A stretch of 64,000 bases of DNA from Solirubrobacter sp035555675 (GTDB taxonomy: Bacteria; Actinomycetota; Thermoleophilia; Solirubrobacterales; Solirubrobacteraceae): assembly GCA_035555675.1 (NCBI GenBank), contig DATMGH010000193.1, positions 1-64,000 of the forward strand. The letters are read 5' to 3'. The notes beneath the pieces are model-generated. The model had not been told where the DNA came from. It did not search any database and saw only the letters and a list, made by a program, of their open reading frames with translations. The position numbers and the translations under genes are program-made. This document shows, in pieces, positions 15,217-24,581 of this stretch. Position 1 is the first letter of the stretch; every line of letters starts with the position of its first letter.

Positions 15217-16569
15217 ATGCGCGTGAGACGCAGTCTTTGTTGTGCCATTGCAACGATTTTGTGCGGATTCTGTGCCGTTCCGGCCGCCCAGGCCGCGAAA
15301 CGGACGACGGTTCCCGGCGAGCTGAAGCGGTTGCGCGCCGCGGGCGCTCTGACGCCCGAGGACGCCGCCGCCCGGCGCACCGTCTACGACGAAGCCAAAG
15401 CGAAAGTCAAGAAGCTGACGGGGACGCGCCGCCTGGAGCTCGGCGGCGTCGTCTCGGACCTCGACGGGATCGCCGCGCGCGGCCAGCTGACCGCGTCGCG
15501 CGTCCCCGCGCTGTTCGAGACCCTGCAGCGCAACCTGGCGTACTGGCCGGCGCAGCCGCTGCTGAAGTCCGGCGCGCGGCTGAGCTTCCCCGGCTCCGAG
15601 CTCGTCTACCAGCTCTACCCCGGGCACGGGCTGCAGATCCAGTGGCTGGCGACGTTCGGCAAGCTCAACGGCTACTGGAGCGGCGGTCGCCGCTACGGCA
15701 CGCGCGCGAGCGCGCTGCTCGACGAGGCGATCGCGCTCGCGTCGGCGCGCGCGGGCGGGCTCGCGTGGGAGTACCTGTTCCCGTTCGACGGGCAGTCGCC
15801 GCCGTGGGTCAGCTCGCTCGCTCAGGGCACCGGCCTGCAGGCGATGGCGCGCGCCGCGACGCGCCTGCAGCGCCAGGAGGAGGTCTTCCCGATCGCCGCC
15901 AAGGGCCTGACGATCTTCCAGACCGCGCCGCCCCAGGGCGTGCGCGTGCCGCTCGACGGCGGCGCGCACTACCTGCAGTACTCGGGGCTGCCGAAGACCT
16001 TCATCATCAACGGCTTCGTGCAGTCGCTGGTCGGCCTGTACGACTTCGCCGCACTGACCGGCGACGCGACCGCCCGTTCGCTGTTCGATGCCGGCGACGT
16101 CGCCGCGCGGGTGGAGGTCCCGACGTTCGACACCGGCGCCTGGTCGCTGTACTCGCGCGGGTCCGGCAGCTCCGAGTCCGACCTCGGCTACCACACGCTG
16201 CTGCGCGACTTCCTCGTCCAGCTGTGCCGCCGCACCGCGGTCGTCCAGTACTGCAGCGCGAGCCAGCACTTCACCGCCTACCTGAAGACGCCGCCCGTGC
16301 TGCAGGTGCTGCCGCGCACGCTGCGCCCGCGCAAGACGGGCAAGCTGCGCTTCAAGCTGTCGAAGATCTCGCGCGTGGGCGTGCGGATCAGCCGTGACGG
16401 GCAGCTCGTCGGCACGCTGAACCCCGGCACGCTCGGGCGCGGGACGAAGTCGCTGAGCTGGACGCCGCCGAAGAAGACCGGTACCTACACGGTCACGGTC
16501 AACGCCACCGACCTCGCCGGGAACGCGGCCAGCGCCGCCGGAGAGGTGGAGGTCGCCAAGCGCCCGTAG
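15217..16569 (+). CDS. Secreted D-glucuronyl C5-epimerase-like protein
   Basis: 450-residue exported protein with a signal peptide (residues 1-27, cleavage near AAQAA). Residues about 140-370 follow the C-terminal catalytic fold of D-glucuronyl C5-epimerase: WEYLFPFDGQSPPWVSSLAQG, ALQAMARAATRL, HYLQYSGLPKTFIINGFVQSLVGLYDFA, PTFDTGAWSLYSRGS and a final YHTLLRDFLVQL. The epimerase acts on glucuronic acid within heparosan-type chains in animals, with bacterial homologues. The last 90 residues form an Ig/Fn3-like beta module (KLRFKLSKISRVGVRISRDG). It is divergent from the lipoprotein and close to the glycosyltransferase operon, so it may modify that polymer or another uronic-acid glycan. Confidence 0.72.
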   Translation: MRVRRSLCCAIATILCGFCAVPAAQAAKRTTVPGELKRLRAAGALTPEDAAARRTVYDEAKAKVKKLTGTRRLELGGVVSDLDGIAARGQLTASRVPALFETLQRNLAYWPAQPLLKSGARLSFPGSELVYQLYPGHGLQIQWLATFGKLNGYWSGGRRYGTRASALLDEAIALASARAGGLAWEYLFPFDGQSPPWVSSLAQGTGLQAMARAATRLQRQEEVFPIAAKGLTIFQTAPPQGVRVPLDGGAHYLQYSGLPKTFIINGFVQSLVGLYDFAALTGDATARSLFDAGDVAARVEVPTFDTGAWSLYSRGSGSSESDLGYHTLLRDFLVQLCRRTAVVQYCSASQHFTAYLKTPPVLQVLPRTLRPRKTGKLRFKLSKISRVGVRISRDGQLVGTLNPGTLGRGTKSLSWTPPKKTGTYTVTVNATDLAGNAASAAGEVEVAKRP

Positions 16570-16580
16570 CATTGGGGGGA

Positions 16581-17750
16581 GTGCGTCCGCGGACGATTCT
16601 CTACACGGGCAAGGGCGGAGTCGGGAAGACGTCGGTGGCGGCGGCGACCGCGCGTCGCTGCGCGGCCGCCGGCCTGCGCACGCTCGTGATCTCCACCGAC
16701 CCCGCGCACTCGCTCGCCGACGTGCTGCAGGCCGAGGTTCGCGGCGAGCCGACGCCGGTCGGCGATCGCCTGCACGCCCAGCAGGTCCAGGCCCAGGACG
16801 AGCTCGAGCAGCACTGGAGCGCGGTCTCGTCCTGGCTCGGCGCCCTGTTGACCGAGCGCGGCGTCGACCGGATCGCGGCCGAGGAGCTGACCGTGCCGCC
16901 CGGGGGCGACGAGCTGTTCTCGCTGCTGGTGCTCAAGAGCCACGTCGAGTCGGGCGCGTGGGACGCGATCGTGGTCGACTGTGCGCCGACCGGCGAGACG
17001 CTGCGGCTGCTGTCGTTCCCGGACGCCGCCCGCTGGTGGCTGGACCGGGTGCTCGGCAAGGAGCAGTCGATGCTGTCCGCCGCGCGGCCGCTGGCGAAGA
17101 TGTTCCTCGACGTGTCGCTGCCGGACGAGCGCGTGGTCGCCGAGGTCCAGCGGCTGGTGGGGAACCTGGTGGAGATGCATGAGCTGCTGCGCGACGGCGA
17201 GCGGGTCTCGATGCGGCTGGTGATGACGCCGGACCGGATGGTCGTCGGCGAGGCGATGCGCACGTACACCTACCTGAACCTGTACGGGTACCTGACCGAC
17301 GCGGTGGTCGTGAACCGGGTGTTCCCGGACGAGCTCGCCGAGGGCTACTTCGGCGCCTGGCACGCCGTGCAGCGCGAGCAGCTCGAGCTGGTCGGCTCGG
17401 CGTTCGCCGTCCCGGTGCTGACCGCGCCGTACTTCGCGTCCGAGGTGATCGGGGACGAGCGGCTGGACGAGCTCGGCGCCGCGATCTTCACCGCGCACGA
17501 CCCCGCGGCGCTGCTGCACGACCGGCTCACGCAGGAGCTGCGCGTGTCCAACGGGACGGCGTCGCTGCGGCTCGACCTGCCGTTCGTCTCGCGCGGCGAC
17601 GTGTCGCTGAAGAAGATCGGGCTGGAGCTGGTGGTGCGCGTGGACGGGCACAAGCGGACGATCGTGCTGCCGGGCTCGCTGGCCGGCTACGCGCCGACGT
17701 CGGCGACGCTCGAGGAAGGGTCGCTGATCGTGGGGTTCGAGCATGCCTGA
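16581..17750 (+). CDS. arsA: ArsA/Get3-family ATPase with Hsp20-like tail
   Basis: 389-residue SIMIBI-class P-loop ATPase. Deviant Walker A TGKGGVGKTS near the start, switch STDPAHSLADVL, VVDCAPTGETLRLL (Asp of switch II), and a MTPDRMVVGEAMRTY helix. The C-terminal 70 residues (LRLDLPFVSRGDVSLKKIGLELVVRV onward) match the Hsp20-like beta-sandwich attached to actinobacterial and cyanobacterial ArsA proteins. No ArsB or arsenite-binding Cys cluster is seen, so a role in protein or complex handling is more likely than arsenite export. Start GTG 16581 is chosen at the family N-terminus; TAGCAT is eight bases upstream. It overlaps the next gene by eight bases. Confidence 0.85.
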   Translation: MRPRTILYTGKGGVGKTSVAAATARRCAAAGLRTLVISTDPAHSLADVLQAEVRGEPTPVGDRLHAQQVQAQDELEQHWSAVSSWLGALLTERGVDRIAAEELTVPPGGDELFSLLVLKSHVESGAWDAIVVDCAPTGETLRLLSFPDAARWWLDRVLGKEQSMLSAARPLAKMFLDVSLPDERVVAEVQRLVGNLVEMHELLRDGERVSMRLVMTPDRMVVGEAMRTYTYLNLYGYLTDAVVVNRVFPDELAEGYFGAWHAVQREQLELVGSAFAVPVLTAPYFASEVIGDERLDELGAAIFTAHDPAALLHDRLTQELRVSNGTASLRLDLPFVSRGDVSLKKIGLELVVRVDGHKRTIVLPGSLAGYAPTSATLEEGSLIVGFEHA

Positions 17751-18060
17751 GCCCGACCGCGAGGCGTACGAGGCGGCCGAGCGGCTGGTGCGCGAAGCGC
17801 AGGAGCGCGCCGAGCGGTCGGTGCCGCCGAACGGCTGGAGCAGCGGGCCGCCGCCGCCCTCGTTCGCGGACCTCGGTCCCCTGCTGGCGCTCGTCGACGG
17901 CCTGCGCGGGCAGCTGCCGCCGGAGCTCGCGCGCCAGCTCTCGGACGCGCTGCGCGAGCTGCTGATCGCGCTGCGCGCGGTGCTCGACTACGCGATCGTC
18001 CGGCTCGAACCGCCCGCTACGGAGGACGAGCGCGACGTGCAGGACATCCCGATCCGATGA
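17743..18060 (+). CDS. Small hypothetical protein downstream of ArsA
   Basis: 105-residue soluble protein, mostly helical: an N-terminal charged coiled-coil-like segment (AYEAAERLVREAQERAERSV), a Pro-rich hinge and a second amphipathic helix region (ELARQLSDALRELLIALRAVL). It overlaps ArsA by eight bases and the next gene by four, so the three form one operon and are translationally coupled. No known family recognised; a partner of the ATPase is a reasonable guess from linkage only. Confidence 0.6.
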   Translation: MPEPDREAYEAAERLVREAQERAERSVPPNGWSSGPPPPSFADLGPLLALVDGLRGQLPPELARQLSDALRELLIALRAVLDYAIVRLEPPATEDERDVQDIPIR

Positions 18061-18932
18061 CCGACCGCTTCGCCAGCCTGTCCAAGGAGCTGCAGCTGGC
18101 CGCGCTGGCCGCGGCCGCGCTGGCGCTCTCGCTCGTCCTGCCCTGGTACCAGAAGTCGGTGCCGCAGAACGGCAAGATCGTGCAGGGCAACGTGTCCGCG
18201 CTGGGCGTGTTCACGTTCGTGGAGGCGGCGATCCTGCTGGTCTCGCTCGCGGTGCTGTTCCTGGTCTGGGCGCGGGCGCAGCGCAAGGCGTTCCACCTGC
18301 CGGGCGGGGACGGCGTGGCGATCACGCTGGCCGGCGGCTGGGCGATGCTGCTGCTGGTGTGGCGGATGTTCGACCGGCCGGCGGTGCACGGCGTCGGCGT
18401 CGATCTCGGGATTCAGTGGGGGCTGTTCGTGGCGATGTTCTGCGCGGCCGGGCTGATCGCCGCGGGCGCGCGCGTGCGCGCCGCGCACCGGCCGGAGCCG
18501 CCGAACCCGGCGGCGGACGACACCGGCTGGGTCGCCCCGCCGCCGCGCGAGCGCCCCCGTGACCCCGAGCGCCGCCCGCGCGACGCGACCGCGGTCACGG
18601 AGCTGCTGCGCGAGCGGCCGCGGTGGGACGAAAAAGGTCGCGGGGACGAGACGCGGCGGATGGGCGACGAGGGCGAGACGCGGCGCATGCGCGACGACGA
18701 GGCGACGCGGCGGCTCGGCGATCCGCCGCGCGACGAGGCGACGCGGCGACGCGGCGATCCGCCGCGCGACGACGCCACCCGGCGGCTCGACGACGCGCCG
18801 ACGACGCGCCTCCCGGACCCGTCCGACGAGCGGACGGCGCGGCTCTTCGACGATCCCGCCGCGCGTGGACGCCGGCGGCGGCGCAGCGAGGACACCGAGC
18901 CGCTCTGGGAGGACGACCCGCCGGCCGGCTGA
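18057..18932 (+). CDS. Four-helix membrane protein with Arg/Asp-rich disordered tail
   Basis: 291-residue protein. Four transmembrane helices (about 11-30, 48-75, 88-106, 117-140) followed by a roughly 150-residue hydrophilic tail with tandem repeats of the form GDPPRDEATRR, ending in an acidic/Trp patch EPLWEDDPPAG. The repeat block (bases about 18650-18800) is also repetitive at the DNA level. Its start overlaps the upstream stop (ATGA). No family recognised; it looks like a membrane anchor with a flexible charged arm. A 47-nt intergenic hairpin begins eight bases after its stop. Confidence 0.6.
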   Translation: MTDRFASLSKELQLAALAAAALALSLVLPWYQKSVPQNGKIVQGNVSALGVFTFVEAAILLVSLAVLFLVWARAQRKAFHLPGGDGVAITLAGGWAMLLLVWRMFDRPAVHGVGVDLGIQWGLFVAMFCAAGLIAAGARVRAAHRPEPPNPAADDTGWVAPPPRERPRDPERRPRDATAVTELLRERPRWDEKGRGDETRRMGDEGETRRMRDDEATRRLGDPPRDEATRRRGDPPRDDATRRLDDAPTTRLPDPSDERTARLFDDPAARGRRRRRSEDTEPLWEDDPPAG

Positions 18933-18939
18933 TCCCGGC

Positions 18940-18986
18940 GCGAGTGGTCGCGTTCCGGCGCCTACCGCCGGAAAGTGACCACTCGC
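18940..18986. repeat. 47-nt hairpin element, copy 1 (inverted orientation)
   Basis: Arms of ten bases (GCGAGTGGTC / GACCACTCGC), a 3x3 internal loop (GCG opposite AGT), an inner eight-base stem (TTCCGGCG / CGCCGGAA) and a five-base loop. First of seven dispersed copies; the internal-loop triplets show it is inverted relative to the others. Confidence 0.85.
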
Positions 18987-19071
18987 CGCGACGAGCGGCG
19001 AGGGCGGCCGGGCCGGGCGAGCGCCAGGACGCCCACACGGACCTCTGCGTCCGCCTCCTAGACTCACCAAG

Positions 19072-19927
<856 letters not shown>

Positions 19928-19938
<11 letters not shown>

Positions 19939-21295
19939 TGCCCACATAGTCGGCTTCGCCGAAGCGCTGCGCAGCGAGGGCGTGGCGATCGGGACGAGCG
20001 AGCTCAACGACGCGTTCGCGGTGCTGGGCGCGGTGCCGTGGACGCGCCCCGGGCCGTTCAAGGAGGCGCTGGCGGCCACGCTGGCCAAGTCGCCGGAGGA
20101 CCGGCGCGTCTTCGACCTCGTCTTCGAGCGCTACTTCTTCCGCGCCACCGAGGGCGCGGCGCTCCAGGCCGGCGTGCGCGAGGGCGAGGCGCGCGATGCG
20201 AACGGGCCCGGCGGCGACCGGATCGACTTCGACGCGCTGCGCGAGCAGATCCTGGAAGCGATCCGCCGGGAGGACGAGGCGGCGCTGCGCGACCTCGCGC
20301 GCCTGTCGATCGCCGCGTTCGGCCGGCGCGGCGAGGGCTCGGGCGTGCTGGGCGTGGACGTCCAGCGGATCCGCCGCGCGCTCGGGCTGCGCTCGGAGCC
20401 GGCCGGCCTGGTCAAGGGCGAGGGCGCCGCCGAGGAGCCGCCGCTGACCCGCGACCAGATCCGCCGCTTCGAGGCGCACCTGCGGCGCGAGCTCGAGCGC
20501 GCGCAGATCGAGCGCACGCAGGCGCTGCCGCCGAGCCGGCCGCTGAACGAGCTCGACCGCGCGCTCCCCACCGGCCCGGCGCAGGACCTCGCGGCCGTGC
20601 ACCGGGTCGTCGCGCAGCTCAAGCGCCGGCTCGCGACCCAGGGCCACCAGGCGCGCGGGCAGGCGCGCCACGCGCAGGTCGACGTGCGGCGGACGATGCG
20701 CGCGTCGCTGCAGACCGGCGGCGTGCCGGTCGTGCTCAAGTACCGTCCGCGGCGCCCGCGGCGCCCCGAGCTGTACGTGCTGTGCGACGTGTCCACATCG
20801 GTGACGAGCGCGAGCGTCTTCTTCCTGAGCGTCCTGCACGCCCTGCACGACAGCTTCCGGCGGATGCGGTCGTTCGTGTTCGTGGAGCGCATCTCGGAGG
20901 TCACCGACGTCTTCGCCCGCGAGCGCTCGTTCAAGGCGGTCAACGAGGCGATCTCCAAGGACGCGGGCGTCGCCGACGTCTCCGGCTACACCGACTACGG
21001 GCGCGTCTGGCGCGAGTTCCTGGTGCAGGTCGAGGACGACCTGCACCCGCGCGCGACCGTGATCGTGCTGGGCGACGCGCGCACCAACGGGCGCGACCCG
21101 CGGGCGGACATCTTCGCCGAGATCTCCGAGCACGCCGGCCGCACGTTCTGGCTGAACCCGGAGCCGAAGCTCTACTGGAACTACGGCGACTCGGTGATCG
21201 ACGCCTACATGCCGTTCTGCGAGGCGTACGAGTGCTGGACGACGCGCCAGCTCGAGGACTTCGTGAAGGCGCTCACGCGGCCCGCGGCCGCGTGA
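19928..21295 (+). CDS. VWA-domain protein, CoxE-like
   Basis: 455-residue cytosolic protein starting at TTG 19928, which overlaps the MoxR gene by 11 bases. An N-terminal helical region (HIVGFAEALRSEGVAIG) is followed by a long charged helical middle and a von Willebrand A domain from about residue 270: PELYVLCDVSTSVTSAS holds the MIDAS DxSxS, and TVIVLGDARTNGRDPR the later MIDAS Asp/Thr. CoxE-type proteins pair with MoxR ATPases in maturation of metalloenzymes. The overlap and pairing here are strong evidence for a joint complex; the client is unknown. Confidence 0.85.
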
Positions 21296-21302
21296 CCTTG
21301 GG

Positions 21303-21752
21303 TCAGCGCCGGAAGCTGCGCTGCAGCTCGCGCTTGACCTCGCGCTCGCGGATCGTCTGCCGCTTGTCGTGCGTGTCCTTGCCGCGGGCGAGCGCGATCT
21401 CCACCTTGGCGTGGCGGTCCTTGAAGTAGAGCCGGGTCGGGACCAGGGTCAGACCCTTCTCCTTGGTCTTGCCGATCAGCCGCTCGATCTCGCGCCGGTG
21501 CATCAGCAGCTTGCGCGGGCGCTCCGGCTCGTGGTTGTCGCGCGTCGCCGGCGCGTACGGCGGGATGTGCACGTTGTGCAGCCAGACCTCGCCGTTGACC
21601 ACGGTCGCGTAGCCGTCCTTGAGGTTCGCCTTGCCCTGGCGCAGCGACTTGACCTCGGTCCCGGTCAGGACCAGGCCGGCCTCCCACTTGTCCAGCAGGT
21701 GGTAGCGATAGGACGCCTGACGGTTGGTGGCGACATCGGGCACGCCGCTCAT
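21303..21752 (-). CDS. smpB: SsrA-binding protein
   Basis: 149-residue RNA-binding protein that delivers tmRNA to stalled ribosomes. The SmpB pattern is clear: N-terminal NRQASYRYHLLDKWEAGLVLTG, TEVKSLRQGKANLKDGYA, then HIPPYAPAT, RKLLMHRREI and the basic C-terminal tail GKDTHDKRQTIREREVKRE, which enters the mRNA channel. Length is close to the family norm. It converges on the VWA gene with seven bases between the stops. The tmRNA gene itself is not seen in this window. Confidence 0.96.
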   Translation of the reverse strand: MSGVPDVATNRQASYRYHLLDKWEAGLVLTGTEVKSLRQGKANLKDGYATVVNGEVWLHNVHIPPYAPATRDNHEPERPRKLLMHRREIERLIGKTKEKGLTLVPTRLYFKDRHAKVEIALARGKDTHDKRQTIREREVKRELQRSFRR

Positions 21753-21787
21753 GTTGGCAGGACCCGAGACCGGGTAGTGGCACTGGT

Positions 21788-22999
21788 ATGGCTGACAACA
21801 GAGGCATCGCCTACATGGGGCCCGGTGAGGTCGAGGTCCAGGACATCGACTTCCCGAGCTTCACGCTACGGGATGGTCCCGGGGTGCCCGAAGGCAACGT
21901 CGGCCGTGAGTGCCATCACGGCGTCATCCTCCGGATCGTCTGCACCAACATCTGCGGCTCCGACCAGCACATGGTCCGCGGCCGCACCACCGCGCCCAAG
22001 GGCCTGATCCTCGGGCACGAGATCACCGGCGAAGTGATCGAGAAGGGCCGCGACGTCGAGTTCATCAATGAAGGTGACCTCGTCTCGGTGCCGTTCAACA
22101 TCGCGTGCGGCCGCTGCCGCGCGTGCAAGGAGGGCGACACCGGCATCTGCCTGAACACGAACCCGGACCGGCCGGGCGCGGCGTACGGCTACGTCGACAT
22201 GGGCGGCTGGATCGGCGGCCAGGCCGAGTACGTGATGGTCCCGTACGCGGACTTCAACTGCCTGAAGTTCCCCGACAAGGACCAGGCGATGGAGAAGATC
22301 CTCGACCTGACGATGCTGTCGGACATCTTCCCGACCGGGTTCCACGGCTGCGTCACCGCGGGCGTCAAGCCGGGCAGCACGGTCTACATCGCGGGCGCCG
22401 GGCCGGTCGGCCTCGCCGCCGCGTACTCCGCTCACCTGCTGGGCGCCGCGGTCGTGATCGTCGGCGACCTCAACCCGCAGCGGTTGCAGCAGGCGCGCTC
22501 CTTCGGGTGCGAGACGGTCGACGTCTCCAAGGGCGATCCGAAGGACCAGATCGCGGAGATCCTGGGCGTGCCGGAGGTCGACGCGGGCGTCGACGCCGTC
22601 GGCTTCGAAGCCCGCGGCCACGGCTCGGACTCGTCCCACGAGGCGCCGGCCACGGTGCTGAACTCGCTGATGGACCTGACCCGCGCCGGCGGCAAGCTCG
22701 GCATCCCGGGCCTGTACGTCACGGGCGACCCGGGCGGCGTCGACGAGGCCGCCAAGGAAGGCTCGTTGTCGATCCGGATCGGCCTCGGCTGGGCGAAGTC
22801 GCACAGCTTCGCGACCGGTCAGTGCCCGGTGATGCGCTACCACCGCTGGCTGATGCAGGCAATCCTCAGCGATCGCGCGCACATCGCCGACGCGGTCAAC
22901 GCGACCGTGATCACGCTCGACGAGGGCCCGCAGGGCTACGACGACTTCGACAAGGGCAAGTCGGTCAAGTTCGTCCTCAACCCCAACGGTCTGATTTGA
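21788..22999 (+). CDS. fdhA: Glutathione-independent formaldehyde dehydrogenase
   Basis: 403-residue zinc-dependent medium-chain dehydrogenase that oxidises formaldehyde with tightly bound NAD. Catalytic zinc site ICGSDQHMVRG (Cys) and GLILGHEITGEV (His), structural zinc Cys cluster CGRCRACKEGDTGIC, Rossmann IAGAGPVGLAAAYSAHLLGA with acidic Asp after the beta-2 strand (GDLNPQR), and the dismutase-type C-terminus GQCPVMRYHRWLMQAIL seen in PFDH. ATG at 21788; the gap to divergent smpB is 35 bases. Its last 23 bases overlap the 3' end of converging rnr. It interrupts the otherwise minus-strand ftsE-to-smpB block. Confidence 0.93.
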   Translation: MADNRGIAYMGPGEVEVQDIDFPSFTLRDGPGVPEGNVGRECHHGVILRIVCTNICGSDQHMVRGRTTAPKGLILGHEITGEVIEKGRDVEFINEGDLVSVPFNIACGRCRACKEGDTGICLNTNPDRPGAAYGYVDMGGWIGGQAEYVMVPYADFNCLKFPDKDQAMEKILDLTMLSDIFPTGFHGCVTAGVKPGSTVYIAGAGPVGLAAAYSAHLLGAAVVIVGDLNPQRLQQARSFGCETVDVSKGDPKDQIAEILGVPEVDAGVDAVGFEARGHGSDSSHEAPATVLNSLMDLTRAGGKLGIPGLYVTGDPGGVDEAAKEGSLSIRIGLGWAKSHSFATGQCPVMRYHRWLMQAILSDRAHIADAVNATVITLDEGPQGYDDFDKGKSVKFVLNPNGLI

Positions 23000-24581
23000 G
23001 ATCGACCCGTCCGCGCGGCGCGTCGACGCGTTCGACGCGCACGCGCACCGGGTCGCCGATCCGGAGCGGCCCGAGCGCGGTCTCGAGCTCGTTCACGGTC
23101 TGCCCGCGCACGCGCAGGAAGCCCTCGTAGGGACCGAACGCCACGAACACGCCCGCGCCGATCACGCCCGCGACGGCGCCCTCGAACTCGCGGTCCCAGC
23201 CCTCCTCGAACAGCGTCCGCTCGAGCAGGAACGCGGCCGCGACGCGGTCCGCGTCGCGCTCGATCGCCGCCGCGTCGCGCTCGCGCAGCGAGCACCACTC
23301 GGCCGCGGCCGGGAGGTCGGACGCGCGCACGGTGGCCTCGCCGCCGCCGATCAGGCTCAGCAGCGCGCGGTGGCACACGATGTCCGGGTAGCGCCGGATC
23401 GGCGACGTGAAGTGGCAGTAGTGCTTCAGGGCGAGCCCGAAGTGCCCGAGGTCGCGCGGCGCGTAGTGCGCCTGCTTGAGCGACCGCAGGACGAGCGTGC
23501 TGAGCTCCGGCCGCTCGCGCACCGCCTCCGCCAGCTCGCGCACCGCGGCGTCGGCCGCGCGCGGCGGCAGCGCCTCCGGCAGCGGCGGGACGGCGACGCC
23601 GAGCGCCGCCAGCTGGGCGGCCAGGTGCTGCACGCGCAGCGGGTCCGGCGGCTCGTGCACGCGGAACAGCGCCGGTTTCGAGCGCAGCGCGGCGGCGACA
23701 GCTTCGTTGGCCGCGATCATCAGGTGCTCGATCAGCCGGTGCGCCTCGGTCTGGGTCTCGATCGTGACGCCGGCGACGTGGCCGTCGCGCGTGAAGCTGA
23801 ACGCCGGCTCCGAGGAGGCGATCGGGAGCGCGTGGCGCGCCGCCGAGAGCTCCGCCGCCGCGCGCCGCGCCGCGGCCAGCGACGCCGCCCAGACGCCGTC
23901 CGCCCGCTCGCGCCCCGCGAAGACGCGGTCCACGAACGGGTAGTCGAGCCGCGCGTCGGACCGGATCAGCGACCGGTGGAACGCGGTCCGGCGCACGCGC
24001 GCGCCGTCCAGCTCGAGCTCCACCGTCAGCGCCAGCCGGTCCTCGCCCGGCACCAGCGAGCAGGCGCGGTTCGACAGCCCCTCGGGCAGCATCGGCTCCA
24101 CCAGGCCGGGCACGTAGACCGACGTGGCGCGCCGGAACGCTTCGCGGTCGAGCGCCGACCCCGGCCGCACGTACGCGGTCACGTCGGCGATGTGCACCCA
24201 CACCCGCACGGCGCCGTCCGGCAGCTCCGCCGCCGAGATCGCGTCGTCGAAGTCCTTCGCGCCGGGCGGGTCGATCGTGAACGTCGGCAGCTCGCGCAGG
24301 TCCAGCCGGCGCCCTGGATCCGGCTCCGCGCGCGCCTCGCGCTCGGCCAGCGGGTCGAAGCGGCGGCGCGCGCCGCGGTGCACGAGCAGGCCTTCGAGGA
24401 CGTCGCGGGCGACGTCCGGGCGCCCGATGCGGCGGACGATCCGCGCCCGCCCGCGGCCGGCGCCGACCTCGACCAGGTCGCCGACCCGCTCGCCGCGGGC
24501 CGGCTTGGCGACCAGGATCCGGTTGCCGGGCTCGAACAGCGGCCGCACGAGCCCGCGCGTCTCGAGGACGCCGACGGTCAC
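22977..24581 (-). CDS. rnr: RNase II/R family exoribonuclease
   Basis: 534-residue 3'-5' exoribonuclease, short for RNase R: the N-terminal cold-shock domains are reduced to a segment of about 90 residues. The RNB catalytic core starts at FTIDPPGAKDFDDAIS with the four metal-binding Asp residues, and continues through MLPEGLSNRACSLVPGEDRLA, EHLMIAANEAVA and HYCHFTSPIRRYPDIVCHR. A C-terminal S1 domain follows (EGAVAGVIGAGVFVAFGPYEGF). The ATG overlaps the ctp stop by four bases, so it is coupled to it. It overlaps converging fdhA by 23 bases. Confidence 0.92.
   Translation of the reverse strand: MTVGVLETRGLVRPLFEPGNRILVAKPARGERVGDLVEVGAGRGRARIVRRIGRPDVARDVLEGLLVHRGARRRFDPLAEREARAEPDPGRRLDLRELPTFTIDPPGAKDFDDAISAAELPDGAVRVWVHIADVTAYVRPGSALDREAFRRATSVYVPGLVEPMLPEGLSNRACSLVPGEDRLALTVELELDGARVRRTAFHRSLIRSDARLDYPFVDRVFAGRERADGVWAASLAAARRAAAELSAARHALPIASSEPAFSFTRDGHVAGVTIETQTEAHRLIEHLMIAANEAVAAALRSKPALFRVHEPPDPLRVQHLAAQLAALGVAVPPLPEALPPRAADAAVRELAEAVRERPELSTLVLRSLKQAHYAPRDLGHFGLALKHYCHFTSPIRRYPDIVCHRALLSLIGGGEATVRASDLPAAAEWCSLRERDAAAIERDADRVAAAFLLERTLFEEGWDREFEGAVAGVIGAGVFVAFGPYEGFLRVRGQTVNELETALGPLRIGDPVRVRVERVDAPRGRVDLKSDRWG

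Noticed and set aside
16581..17750. Arsenite resistance operon
   Set aside because: ArsA lacks the arsenite-binding Cys set and no arsB, arsR or arsC is present; the Hsp20-like tail fits the non-arsenic group.
18940..18986. Interpretation of the 47-nt hairpin as an intrinsic terminator
   Set aside because: No T tract follows any copy, and the conserved internal loop would weaken a terminator stem.
21752..21788. tmRNA gene beside smpB
   Set aside because: Only 35 bases separate smpB from fdhA; no tRNA-like acceptor or TPsiC sequence seen there or in the window.
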